A stretch of DNA of 64,000 bases from Pseudoclavibacter sp. AY1H1 (lineage in GTDB: Bacteria > Actinomycetota > Actinomycetes > Actinomycetales > Microbacteriaceae), in contig NZ_PSXX01000001.1 of the NCBI RefSeq assembly GCF_002931055.1, positions 310,001 through 374,000 of the forward strand, written 5' to 3'. The notes under the pieces are model-generated. The model worked only from the letters and a program-made list of their open reading frames with translations, searched no databases and was not told the DNA's origin. Position numbers and translations under genes: made by a program. Numbering within the stretch: the first letter of the stretch is position 1; each line of letters opens with the position of its first letter. Shown here piece by piece: positions 52,671-61,104 of the stretch.

Positions 52671-54255
52671 ACCGCGCATCTGGACCAAGCCGCTGCGGGA
52701 GCTGACGCGCGAGACGAGCCTCGGCTTCGAGGTCATCGACTTCGCTTCGCAGATCCTCGGTGTCACCCTCTACCCCTGGCAGAAGTGGCTGCTCATCCAC
52801 GCGCTCGAGCTGCTCGCCGACGGGTCGTACCGTTTCCGCCGCGTGGTGGTGCTCGTCGCCCGCCAGAACGGCAAGACGTTGCTCGCCTCTGTGCTCACGG
52901 CATGGTGGCTGTTCATCGACTCCGACCGGCACCCTGACCGCGTCCCGCCCATCAAGTTCAAGGTCGTCGGCACCGCGCAGAACCTCGACATCGCTCGAGG
53001 CCCGTGGGCGGGCGTCAAGGCGTGGTGTGACCCGGACCCGGACGCCGGCGCGGACGACCTCGACGTGATCGAGGCGCTGCAGGCCGCGACGATGAAGGTC
53101 TACGACGCCAACGGCAAAGAGTCGATCATCCTGAAGTCGAAGGCGCACTACGAGGTGCGTGCGGCTGCTCAGGCCCGAGGCAAGCCCGCCGCGCGCGTCA
53201 TCATGGACGAGCTGCGCGAGCAGAAGAACTGGGAAGCCTGGAACGCGGTGTCGCAGACGACGAAGTCGTTCTGGTCCGGCCAGCTATGGGGCTTCTCGAA
53301 CGCCGGCACGCCCCGCGCGGTCGTGCTGCAGGCGCAGCGCAAGGCCGGCCGCGAATCGATCGCCGAGTGGGAGCAGTACGTCGAGTCGGGCATCATGTCC
53401 GCCGAGGCGTTCGCCAACGAGCACGACATCTCGATCGGGATCTTCGAGTGGTCAGCCGCTGAGGGGCTCCCGAAAGACGACGTCGAGGGAATCCTGCAAG
53501 CGAACCCCTCGATCGGGTACGGCGGCATCACCGTCGCCACGTGCCTCTCCGACGCGCGCAGCATGCCCGAGGGTGACTACCGCACGGAAGTCTTGTGCCA
53601 GTGGGTGAGCGCGCTCGTCGTGCCAGACGTGGATCAGGAAGCCTGGACGAAGTCAGCTGACGGTCCCGAGTTCGACGAGGCCGGAGAGGTCACCTACGAA
53701 GGCTCCCTGGTCTCGTCGACGTCGCCGCTCGTCGTGGGCGTCGACACATCAGCCGACCGGCAGATGACCTACGTAGCGATCGCCGGAGACACTGACGACG
53801 GTCGCATCCACGTCGAAGTCGTCGCCATGCGCGCCGGAATGCTCTGGACCGTCCCCTACGTCGTTGCCCTCTGCCAGCAGAACGGGACAACCTTCGTCGC
53901 CGTCCAGGCCCGCGGATGCGGGGCATCCGACTTCGTCGAACCGCTCAACAAGGCCGGGTTGACCGTCATCGAGATCCAGGGCACTGCGCTCGGCTCCTCG
54001 TGCGGTCGCACGCTCGACCGCATCCGCGATCGCAAGGTCGCCCACCGCGGCCAGCCGATTCTCGACATGGCCGCGTCCGGAGCCGTCACGAAGAAGCTCG
54101 GCGAGGTCCGCGTCTGGGACCGCGACGGGTCCATGCCGATCGACGCAGCACCGCTCGTCGCCGTGAGCAACGCCCTCTATGGGCTCGAAAACCTGCCCGA
54201 AGTCGAAGAGCAAGGCCCGTCCCCGTACGAATCGCGGGGCCTGATGGTCGTCTAG
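52645..54255 (+). CDS. Terminase large subunit
   Basis: About 536 residues. The N-terminal ATPase has adenine-binding LYPWQKWLL, Walker A VARQNGKTLL and Walker B RVIMDELRE. The C-terminal RNase H-like nuclease has acidic residues in VVGVDTSADRQ and a late DMAASGAVTKK segment. It is a two-subunit packaging motor partner. GTG 52645 has GAGGAG about ten bases upstream; ATG 52621 would overlap the small subunit by 50 bases. Confidence 0.9.
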   Translation: MHVQVGRTEPRIWTKPLRELTRETSLGFEVIDFASQILGVTLYPWQKWLLIHALELLADGSYRFRRVVVLVARQNGKTLLASVLTAWWLFIDSDRHPDRVPPIKFKVVGTAQNLDIARGPWAGVKAWCDPDPDAGADDLDVIEALQAATMKVYDANGKESIILKSKAHYEVRAAAQARGKPAARVIMDELREQKNWEAWNAVSQTTKSFWSGQLWGFSNAGTPRAVVLQAQRKAGRESIAEWEQYVESGIMSAEAFANEHDISIGIFEWSAAEGLPKDDVEGILQANPSIGYGGITVATCLSDARSMPEGDYRTEVLCQWVSALVVPDVDQEAWTKSADGPEFDEAGEVTYEGSLVSSTSPLVVGVDTSADRQMTYVAIAGDTDDGRIHVEVVAMRAGMLWTVPYVVALCQQNGTTFVAVQARGCGASDFVEPLNKAGLTVIEIQGTALGSSCGRTLDRIRDRKVAHRGQPILDMAASGAVTKKLGEVRVWDRDGSMPIDAAPLVAVSNALYGLENLPEVEEQGPSPYESRGLMVV

Positions 54256-54263
54256 GAGGAGCC

Positions 54264-54467
54264 ATGCGCAATCTGCGCGCGTACAAGGGCCGTCGTGTCG
54301 CCGTGTCTACCGTGACCGGCGAGTACAAGGGCCTGCTGGCCTCCGCGCACGTCGGCGGGATCGAACTCGAAGGTGCCGTCGCCATGGTCAGCGGCCAGGA
54401 CGTGCAGCTCGCGCCGGTGGTGTTCATCCCGGCACACCAGATCGTGCATGTGCAGGTGGCCCTGTGA
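54264..54467 (+). CDS. Sm/LSm-like small protein, 67 aa
   Basis: Five-strand pattern resembling the Sm fold: KGRRVAVSTVTGEYKGLLAS, then GGIELEGAVAM and a final VFIPAHQIVHVQV. The family signature VxVxTxxGxxxGxL is visible. It lies between terminase and portal, eight bases after the terminase stop with AGGAGG before the ATG. Possible hexameric ring or adapter; unproven. Confidence 0.55.
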   Translation: MRNLRAYKGRRVAVSTVTGEYKGLLASAHVGGIELEGAVAMVSGQDVQLAPVVFIPAHQIVHVQVAL

Positions 54468-55759
54468 GCGAGGACTTCCCGACGCTCGCTGATCTCGGTC
54501 GCCGGCACGCGGAGCAGCCGTTCTACGTCGCCGACCCAGGTACGCCCCTCACCTCGTGGGCGGCAGGGCAGTCGCGGGACGCGTTCCGCAAGCAGCCCTC
54601 CGTGCGCAAGGTCACGGGCTTCATCGCCCGTCAGCTCGCGTCGACGTCCCTGCACTCGTACCGGCGCCGCGGTGACGACGACCGAGCGCGGCTCTCGAAC
54701 CACCCCCTGGTGAGCTTCCTCGCCGACCCGGCCAAGTCGCCGGGCGTCTCGGCGATGGACTTCTGGGAGGGGATGCACCTCGACCGGCTGCTCTACGACC
54801 GGTCGGCGGCGCTCATCGAGCCCGACCCGAGCACGCTCCTCCCGAAGCGCGCCATCCGCCTCCCAGCCTCCCGAACCACGTTCCACGGCACCGACGGCGT
54901 CATCGAGTACGTCGAGACGTACGACGACCACGGCACCCGCAAGATCTACGAGCCCGACAAGCACTGGATGCTCCTCAACCGGGGATATCCGGGGGCGAGC
55001 GTCATGGGCGTCTCCGCCGTCGACACGCTCCGAGCGATCCTCGACGGAGCCGACGAAGCGGTGGAGTACCGCGCGGATCTCATGAAGAACCGCGCCGTGC
55101 TCTCGGCGGTCATCGAGAAAGAGAAGCCCTGGTCGTCGGAAGACGCGCAGCAGCGGTTCCAGCGATCGTTCGCCGAGTACCGCCGGGGCGGTTCCCGCGC
55201 CGGCGGCGTGCCCGTCCTCGAGGACGGCACGACGTGGAAAGACGTGCAGGCGCACAAGCCGATCGACGTCCAAGACATGGAAGCTCGAACGCTCTCCGAG
55301 GTGGAGGTCGCGACGGCCTACTGGATCTATCCGGAGTTGCTCGGCACCAGGCCCGGTACGTACGCCAACATGCGCGCCTTCCGCGCGATGCTCTACAGCG
55401 TCTGCCTCGGCCCCTACTTCGAGTCCTGGAAGCAGTCGGTGAACACGCAGCTCGTGCCACTGTTCACGCCGCAGAACATCTACGTCGAGCCCAACGTGCA
55501 GTCGAAGCTGTCCGGCTCGTTCGAGGAGCAGGCCGACTACATGTCGACGATGGTCGGCGGCCCGATCATGACCCGCAATGAGGGTCGCGCGCGTCTGAAT
55601 CTCTCACCCATCGACGGCGGCGACGAGCTCATCGTGCCGCTCAACGTCACCGAGGGCGGCCAGGCGTCGCCCCAGTCTGGAAAGGCGGTCACCCATGGTG
55701 ACGAAACAGTCCACACGGGTGGTGCTCGCGAAGGCGACGCCGTCCAAAGCATCGGATAG
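54464..55759 (+). CDS. Portal protein, HK97 type
   Basis: 431 residues: N-terminal SWAAGQSRDAFRKQPSVRKVTGF, central DFWEGMHLDRLLYDRSAALI, and SEVEVATAYWIYPELLGTRPG near 300, as in HK97-type portals. It forms the dodecameric DNA channel of the capsid. The C-terminus overlaps the protease gene by 65 bases. GTG start overlaps the Sm-like gene by four bases. Confidence 0.9.
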   Translation: MSEDFPTLADLGRRHAEQPFYVADPGTPLTSWAAGQSRDAFRKQPSVRKVTGFIARQLASTSLHSYRRRGDDDRARLSNHPLVSFLADPAKSPGVSAMDFWEGMHLDRLLYDRSAALIEPDPSTLLPKRAIRLPASRTTFHGTDGVIEYVETYDDHGTRKIYEPDKHWMLLNRGYPGASVMGVSAVDTLRAILDGADEAVEYRADLMKNRAVLSAVIEKEKPWSSEDAQQRFQRSFAEYRRGGSRAGGVPVLEDGTTWKDVQAHKPIDVQDMEARTLSEVEVATAYWIYPELLGTRPGTYANMRAFRAMLYSVCLGPYFESWKQSVNTQLVPLFTPQNIYVEPNVQSKLSGSFEEQADYMSTMVGGPIMTRNEGRARLNLSPIDGGDELIVPLNVTEGGQASPQSGKAVTHGDETVHTGGAREGDAVQSIG

Positions 55760-56543
55760 CGCGGCCTCGTTCGTCGGATACGCCAGCGTGTTCGACGTCA
55801 TCGACACGTACGGCGACGTGGTGCGCAAGGGCGCCTTCGCCAAGAGCATCGACGCGCTCACCGCTGAGGGTGCGCAGCCACTCGGCGTCTACTACGCCCA
55901 CAACATGAACGGCTCCCCGTACGGGCTCGTCGGCGTCGTGAAGTCGCTGACCGAGGACGACTACGGGCTCCGCGTCGAAGCGGATCTCTACGTCGACACG
56001 AACCCCGAAGCGAAGTTCCTCCACCAGGCCATGCAGGACGGCGTCATCAACGAGATGTCGTTCGCGTACTACGTGACGGAGAGCTCCTGGGCGACCCAAG
56101 AGGGGCAGGACGTCTACGAGATCAAGTCCGTCGACCTGCTCGAGGTGTCGGTGTGCCCGGTCGGTGTGAACCGACAGGCGCTCATCCAGGAAGTCAAGGC
56201 GCGGCTCACGCCCCGGGCGAAGGCCGACGCCGAAGACATCGGCGAGCTCACCCCGGTGATCGTCGAAGACGAGGGCACGGAAGAGCTCGAAGAGTCGAAG
56301 GCCGACGACGACGAGGAAGCGACCGCCGCCGCGACTCTCGCGGCCGTCCGCCCCCTCCTTGCTGACGCTCTGGCCGCGATCGACGCGCTCGAGAGCAAGG
56401 CAGCCACCGACCCAGACCCGGCGGAACCCCCCGCCGAATCAGACTCCAAGGCCGCGGCCGAGGAACCCAAGACGCCGACCGAGCTCCGCGCTCGCAAGGC
56501 ACTCGCACTGGCGCACTCACGCGCCCGAAAGGAAAACGCATGA
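55695..56543 (+). CDS. HK97-type prohead protease
   Basis: 282 residues. The protease core (about 1-175) has FVGYASVFDVIDTYGDVV, catalytic His in YYAHNMNGSPYG and Ser in INEMSFAYYV, and LLEVSVCPVGVN. From about 195 the tail is acidic and low-complexity (VEDEGTEELEESKADDDEE), possibly an internal scaffold removed at maturation. It overlaps the capsid gene by ATGA. Confidence 0.9.
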   Translation: MVTKQSTRVVLAKATPSKASDSAASFVGYASVFDVIDTYGDVVRKGAFAKSIDALTAEGAQPLGVYYAHNMNGSPYGLVGVVKSLTEDDYGLRVEADLYVDTNPEAKFLHQAMQDGVINEMSFAYYVTESSWATQEGQDVYEIKSVDLLEVSVCPVGVNRQALIQEVKARLTPRAKADAEDIGELTPVIVEDEGTEELEESKADDDEEATAAATLAAVRPLLADALAAIDALESKAATDPDPAEPPAESDSKAAAEEPKTPTELRARKALALAHSRARKENA

Positions 56544-57757
56544 ACCCCAAGGAGATGCTCGCCGCGGCACAGCTGAAGGTGGCCAACGCTGCCAAGCTCG
56601 TCCAGGCCGACGCGAGCGAAGAGAACATCAAGGCGCTCGAGGACGCGAACGTCGAGCACGACGAGGCATTCGCTCGCGTCGAGCGCGCTCAGAAGGCGCT
56701 CGGCGCCATGGAGCGCTCGGTCGAGGAGGAGAAGAAGACCGCCCCCGACATGCGCGTCTCGCTCGGTGAGCGATTCACGAAGTCCGAGTCCTACGAGGGC
56801 TTCCAGGCCAAGTACGGCCCCTCAGGCGTCCCGAAGGAAGCGTCGATCTCGCTCGACAACGTCAACGTCGGATCGCTCGCCGAGTACGAGGCGAACCGCA
56901 AGGCGGCGATGACGACCGACATCGCCCACGTTCCCCCGCAGCAGTTCGCGATGGTCGACCAGACCGTCCGCCCACGCCTGTCGCTGCTCGACCTCGTCTC
57001 GCGCGGCTCGATCAGCTCCTCGCACCTCGAGTACCTGCAGATCATCTCGGTCACCCGCAACGCGGACATCGTCCCGGAGAACACGGGCAACGACGCGACG
57101 GACACGCTCAAGCCGATCTCCGAGCTCGCCACGCAGCTCGCAGACGCGAAGGCCTACGCCTACGCCGACGGCTACACGGTCACGAACCAGCTGCTCGCCG
57201 ACGCACCCGCGCTGGCGACGTTCCTCAACAACGAGTTCCGGTACTCGCTGCCGAACGTCGTCGAGGACAAGATGCTCAACGGCACCGGCACCTCGGGCGA
57301 GCCCCGCGGACTGCTCGAGACCACGGGCGTCCAGAACCTCACCTATGGGGCCGGCCCCAGCATCCGCAACTTCATCGAGGCGGTGCGCAAGTCGAAGACC
57401 AAGATCACCCTCGCCGAGGGCACCCCGCAGGCGGTCCTGATCAACCCCGAGGACGACGAGGCGATCGACCTGTTCGCCGACAACGACGGCCGCTACTACT
57501 CCAACGGCCCGTTCGGCACCGGCCCTTCCACCCTGTGGGGCATGCCGCGCGTTCTTTCGACCAAGATCCCCGTCGGCACGGCGATCGTCGGCGAGTTCAC
57601 GCAGATGGCGCTCCTCGACCGCGAGGGCCTCTCGGTCGTCGCGTTCAACCAGCACAAGGACTACGCGCAGCGCAACCTCACGTACGTCCGTGCGGAGCTG
57701 CGCGCCGCGCAGGTCATCTGGCGTCCCGCGCGCTTCGCGGTCATCGAGTCGGCGTAG
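56540..57757 (+). CDS. Major capsid protein, HK97 fold
   Basis: 405 residues. A helical N-terminal delta-like domain (about 1-75, MLAAAQLKVANAAKLVQADA) is followed by the HK97 fold: RPRLSLLDLVSRGSISSSHL, then NGTGTSGEPRGLLET, and TKIPVGTAIVGEFTQ at the end. The delta domain is probably cut off by the upstream protease. Confidence 0.93.
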   Translation: MNPKEMLAAAQLKVANAAKLVQADASEENIKALEDANVEHDEAFARVERAQKALGAMERSVEEEKKTAPDMRVSLGERFTKSESYEGFQAKYGPSGVPKEASISLDNVNVGSLAEYEANRKAAMTTDIAHVPPQQFAMVDQTVRPRLSLLDLVSRGSISSSHLEYLQIISVTRNADIVPENTGNDATDTLKPISELATQLADAKAYAYADGYTVTNQLLADAPALATFLNNEFRYSLPNVVEDKMLNGTGTSGEPRGLLETTGVQNLTYGAGPSIRNFIEAVRKSKTKITLAEGTPQAVLINPEDDEAIDLFADNDGRYYSNGPFGTGPSTLWGMPRVLSTKIPVGTAIVGEFTQMALLDREGLSVVAFNQHKDYAQRNLTYVRAELRAAQVIWRPARFAVIESA

Positions 57758-57775
57758 CCGGAAGAGAGGCAAATC

Positions 57776-58060
57776 ATGGCAACGGTCATTGACGGCGTTC
57801 GATACGCCAACGGCGAGGAACCTCGCAGCACCACGGCAGGCCCCGGCCAGCCGAAGCACTCCCCGTTCGGCGAGTTCGAGAAGCGCCTCGAGCGCATCGA
57901 GGAGCTCATCGGCATCGATCACGCCGAAGTCGGCGCACCGGAAGGTGCGGCCGTCACGACCGCGGCGACGGGCGAGAAGCGCGACGGGAACCCCGACGCG
58001 AAGCAGGACGGCGAACCGCCGGCCAAGCGCCCCACGGCGCGCCGAGTCGAGACGAAGTAA
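57776..58060 (+). CDS. Hypothetical head-region protein, 94 aa
   Basis: Short protein with SPFGEFEKRLERIEELIG helix and a low-complexity Lys/Pro/Ala tail (PPAKRPTARRVETK). GAGAGG precedes its ATG. The position after the capsid is common for small head decoration or structural proteins; no family recognised. Confidence 0.62.
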   Translation: MATVIDGVRYANGEEPRSTTAGPGQPKHSPFGEFEKRLERIEELIGIDHAEVGAPEGAAVTTAATGEKRDGNPDAKQDGEPPAKRPTARRVETK

Positions 58061-58079
58061 CCCGAGGGAGGTGATGGGC

Positions 58080-58598
58080 GTGACGCTAACCGCGTTCCTC
58101 CCAGCGAACTACGACGCTGCGTTCCTCGCGAACGCGGCGTCGCAGTCCATCCGGGGCTACTGCCACTGGCACGTCGCGCCCTCCATCACCGAGACGCTCG
58201 TGCTGGACGGGACGGGCGGCAAGGCGCTGCTCGTCCCGTCCATGCACATCACCGCGCTCACGAAAGTCACCTCCGGCGGCAACGACGTCACGGCCCGCGT
58301 GAAGTGGTCGCGCCGATCCGGCGTGCTCACGCTCGCCAGCGGATGGTCGCACGAGCTCGGCGACATCGAGATCGAGCTCACGCACGGCTTCGACCTCGCT
58401 GACGTGCCGAACCTCGCCGCCATCGTGGTCGCGATTGGTCAGCGCGCATCCGCCGGAAACGACGGCTACGTGCACGAGTCCGCGGGAGGCATGTCGCGTC
58501 GGGCGCTGACGGGCAAGGACGGCGCCTCGGCCGGAGTCCCACTGTTCGAGTCGGAGAAGGAAGCCCTCGATCCGTACCGGCTCACCTGGGGGTCGTGA
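58080..58598 (+). CDS. Head-tail connector protein (adaptor)
   Basis: 172 residues beginning TLTAFLPANYDAAFLANAAS, with HITALTKVTSGGNDVTARVK and a helix at DVPNLAAIVVAIGQRAS. The layout resembles gp6/gp15-like connectors below the portal. GGGAGG at 58066-58071 sits eight bases before GTG 58080 and only two before ATG 58074, which favours 58080. Confidence 0.7.
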   Translation: MTLTAFLPANYDAAFLANAASQSIRGYCHWHVAPSITETLVLDGTGGKALLVPSMHITALTKVTSGGNDVTARVKWSRRSGVLTLASGWSHELGDIEIELTHGFDLADVPNLAAIVVAIGQRASAGNDGYVHESAGGMSRRALTGKDGASAGVPLFESEKEALDPYRLTWGS

Positions 58599-58990
58599 TG
58601 ACGCTCCCGTTCGGCCCCATCCAGCCGATCCCGGAACCAACCATCAGCGGCTCGCTCCTCGGCGACTGGGCCATCTCGGTCACTCGCCTCCGAGCGGGAT
58701 CAGCGGGGGAGGACCGCCGAGGAGAACCCATCCCGGGCGCCGACGTTTCCGCCGAGCTCCCGCCTGCGATCTTCCAGCCCGAGGGCAACGAAGCGCTCGT
58801 CGCGGCCGGAGTCTCCGCCACAGGGACAGAACCGACCGTCTACTGGCCCAACGCGAACCCGGATGTGCGAGTCGGTGATCGGCTCGTCATCGACGGCGAC
58901 ACGTGGTTGGTGCACGAGCGACCCTCGCGCACACCGCTCGGCTTGGTCGTGATCGTCCAGGGCGTCGAGAGCACGAGGGGGTCGCCATGA
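58598..58990 (+). CDS. Head-closure/stopper-like protein
   Basis: 130 residues with the stopper pattern: a loop of variable sequence, then VYWPNANPDVRVGDRLVIDG and DTWLVHERPSRTPLG. It starts on the previous stop (TGATG) and overlaps the next gene by ATGA. Gene order supports a neck protein. Confidence 0.7.
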   Translation: MTLPFGPIQPIPEPTISGSLLGDWAISVTRLRAGSAGEDRRGEPIPGADVSAELPPAIFQPEGNEALVAAGVSATGTEPTVYWPNANPDVRVGDRLVIDGDTWLVHERPSRTPLGLVVIVQGVESTRGSP

Positions 58991-59226
58991 AGAAGCCGTT
59001 CAAGCCCAACAAGCGCGGCATGGCCGCACTCCTGAAGCAGGGCATGCGTGGCGCGGTCGCCGAGCAGGGACGCGCCATCCAGGGCCGAGCCGGTCCGGGC
59101 TTCGACATGCAGGTCAACGTCGGCACCCGTGCCCGCGCGACCATCATGACGGAGACCGACGCCGCGAAGCGCCGCCAGGTATCCGACCACGTCCTCGAGC
59201 AGGCAGCAGGGGCCGGGCTGACGTGA
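58987..59226 (+). CDS. Small neck/tail-completion protein, 79 aa
   Basis: Basic N-terminus KKPFKPNKRGMAALLKQGMR, then a glycine-containing strand region (GPGFDMQVNVGTRARATIMT). The short length and position between stopper and terminator fit an HK97 gp10-like or tail-completion protein; identity is positional. Confidence 0.6.
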   Translation: MKKPFKPNKRGMAALLKQGMRGAVAEQGRAIQGRAGPGFDMQVNVGTRARATIMTETDAAKRRQVSDHVLEQAAGAGLT

Positions 59227-59600
59227 GCACACCGATCCGCCCGCCCGACGTCGAGGGCATCGTCCTCGACTACCTGAAGTCCTTCGTCGACGCGTCCGTC
59301 GTGTCGAAGCGTCCCGACGACGGCACCACGTCGTTCGTCCGCGTCATCGGCACCGGCGGGCCGGGACGCAGCCAACGGATCCTGCAGACCGTGCAGCTGA
59401 CCATCGACAGCTACGCACCGACCCTGGGCCTCGCGTTCGATCTCGCGCAGGACGTCGACGCCGCGATCCACGCCCTGCCCTCATCGAACGAGCCGGTCAA
59501 CTCGGTGCCGTGGTCCACGACGCCGCGCAACGACCCCGACCCCGACACCCAGTCACCCCGTTACACGGCCACGTACCAGCTGGTCGTCATCTGCCACTAG
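59223..59600 (+). CDS. Tail terminator protein
   Basis: 125 residues: VEGIVLDYLKSFVDASVVSK, VRVIGTGGPGRSQRILQTVQ and a final YTATYQLVV, matching the alpha/beta fold of phage tail terminators (minor tail U-like). It overlaps the previous gene by four bases and precedes the major tail gene. Confidence 0.75.
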   Translation: MSTPIRPPDVEGIVLDYLKSFVDASVVSKRPDDGTTSFVRVIGTGGPGRSQRILQTVQLTIDSYAPTLGLAFDLAQDVDAAIHALPSSNEPVNSVPWSTTPRNDPDPDTQSPRYTATYQLVVICH

Positions 59601-59613
59601 GAGGCAACCACTC

Positions 59614-60201
59614 ATGACCACCAACGCGCTCAACGCGCTCATCTTCGGGTCGGACAACGACTCTGTCTACCTGGGCCCCGTCACGTCGCTGACGACCGTC
59701 GTCGGCCTCGCAACGCCTGTCCCCGCCGCTCTCGAGGATCGCGGGTGGATCGGCGAAGAGGGCCTGAACCTCGAGCTGTCCGACTCGATCGAACGCATCA
59801 AGGGCCACCAGGGCGGCAAGACGGTCAAGACGTTCATGTCGAGCTCGGACACGAACATCACCGTCGCGCTGCTCGAAACGAAGCTCGCGAACCTCCTCGA
59901 CTACCTGAGCGCAAAGGCCACGAAGGTCGGAACGGGCAACGCGGCGATCGCGAAGATCGACGTGCCCGCGTCCCGTCAGGTCACGATGCTCAGCGGGATG
60001 ATCGACCTCTTCGACACGTCCGGGAACGGCGCCCACACGCGCATCCTCCTCCCGACGATCTCCCTCGGAGAGCGCCAGGGCATCGCGTTCACCAACAAGG
60101 ACATCACCGCCTACAACTACAACCTCGAGGTCATCGGCGGCTTCACGATCCTCACGAACGCCAAGGCGATCGTCGAAGACCCGAAGCTCCTCGCCGCGTA
60201 G
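59614..60201 (+). CDS. Major tail tube protein
   Basis: 195 residues. Typical start ALIFGSDNDSVYLGP, then LEDRGWIGEEGLNLELSDS, and IKGHQGGKTVKTFMSSSD followed by TNITVALLET, as in siphovirus tube proteins. The strong hairpin after its stop is also characteristic and would adjust downstream expression. Confidence 0.85.
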   Translation: MTTNALNALIFGSDNDSVYLGPVTSLTTVVGLATPVPAALEDRGWIGEEGLNLELSDSIERIKGHQGGKTVKTFMSSSDTNITVALLETKLANLLDYLSAKATKVGTGNAAIAKIDVPASRQVTMLSGMIDLFDTSGNGAHTRILLPTISLGERQGIAFTNKDITAYNYNLEVIGGFTILTNAKAIVEDPKLLAA

Positions 60202-60210
60202 GCGCCCTCG

Positions 60211-60252
60211 AACCCCCTGGCCGCGGCGCGCGCTCCCGCCGCGGCCAGGGTT
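60211..60252 (+). terminator. Hairpin after the major tail gene
   Basis: Perfect 13-bp stem CCCTGGCCGCGGC (60215-60227) and GCCGCGGCCAGGG (60238-60250) with outer AA/TT pairing. No T-tract; probably partial termination lowering expression of the chaperones relative to the tube protein. Confidence 0.6.
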
Positions 60253-60290
60253 CCACCCTCGGAGCGCACCCACCACCTCAGGAGCAAATC

Positions 60291-60665
60291 ATGGCAACCG
60301 CCAACACCCGCAAGACCACTCCCGCCCGCACGACCCGCCAGCGGGCAGCAGCCGCCGGCGCGAAGCTGCCCGCCGACCACGCCGTCAAGGCCGAAGCCGA
60401 GGGCGAACTCATCGAGATCACCGTGCAGGGATTCGACCTGCAGATCGACCCGGAAGCGCTCAGCGACTTCCGTCTGCACCGCCGCATGGCGCGCGGCGGA
60501 GGCGACGGCCAGACCGCGCAGTTCGAGCTGTTCGACCGTGCCTTCGGCGACCAGGCAGAAGACGCGCTCGAGTCGCTCGCCGACGAACGCGGCTACGTTT
60601 CGCCCAAAGCCGCTGGCGCGTTGCTGCGCGAAGTGATCGAGGCGGCTGGCCTGGGAAAGTCCTAG
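60291..60665 (+). CDS. Tail assembly chaperone (G-like)
   Basis: 124 residues: basic N-terminal tail, then IEITVQGFDLQIDPEALSDF and FELFDRAFGDQAEDALESL, ending LREVIEAAGLGKS. This is the upstream product of the tail chaperone pair. The slippery heptamer GGGAAAG lies seven bases before its stop codon's end region, so a fraction of ribosomes should continue in the -1 frame. Confidence 0.85.
   Translation: MATANTRKTTPARTTRQRAAAAGAKLPADHAVKAEAEGELIEITVQGFDLQIDPEALSDFRLHRRMARGGGDGQTAQFELFDRAFGDQAEDALESLADERGYVSPKAAGALLREVIEAAGLGKS
60653..60659 (+). other. -1 programmed frameshift slippery site GGGAAAG
   Basis: In the chaperone frame it reads G GGA AAG, identical to the lambda G-T slippery heptamer. 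The zero-frame stop TAG is at 60663-60665. A -1 slip joins directly to the open downstream frame. Confidence 0.85.
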
Positions 60666-61045
60666 CCCTCCCCGCGCTCCTCGCGGAGCACGCGGAGGCC
60701 ATCGAGGCTGACCTGCAATCCGAGTACGGCGTGGACCTGTGTGACCTCTATCGAGGGGCCATTTCGGCACGCAAGGTCGCGACCTTCATCTGGATGCTCA
60801 AGCCCGGATCTCGCCTCGCCATAGAGCGCGGCGGACCCGGGGCGTGGTCCGCCGAAGTTCGAGCCATCCACGAAGAGGGCTACCGCACCATGATCGGCGG
60901 CTACGCCGGCTCCGGTGTGAAACGCGCGCAGGTGCCGAAGCCCATCGAGCCTCCCCCCGAGGGGTGGCTGAAGGCCTCGGAAGAGAAGCAAGACCGACAA
61001 GCGCAGAAGGCCGCCCGCTGGGCGCAGCGGCAGGACGCGCACTAG
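60659..61045 (+). CDS. Tail assembly chaperone frameshift extension (T-like)
   Basis: The -1 frame after the slippery site reads VLALPALLAEHAEAIEADLQ and continues YGVDLCDLYRGAISARKVAT, FIWMLKPGSRLA, ending AQKAARWAQRQDAH. It adds about 128 residues, giving a fusion of about 251. It has no convincing start of its own (a GTG at 60731 lies inside the conserved region), so it is expressed by frameshift. Confidence 0.85.
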   Translation, partial: VLALPALLAEHAEAIEADLQSEYGVDLCDLYRGAISARKVATFIWMLKPGSRLAIERGGPGAWSAEVRAIHEEGYRTMIGGYAGSGVKRAQVPKPIEPPPEGWLKASEEKQDRQAQKAARWAQRQDAH

Positions 61046-61104
61046 CCGGGGCCTGGCCATTCGTGGCGGGCCCCGGCCCCACAACTACACAGCGGAGGTG
61101 CCCT

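Noticed and set aside
60731-61045. An independent gene starting at GTG 60731
   Set aside because: The conserved-looking sequence extends upstream of this GTG to the slippery site, and no Shine-Dalgarno precedes it.
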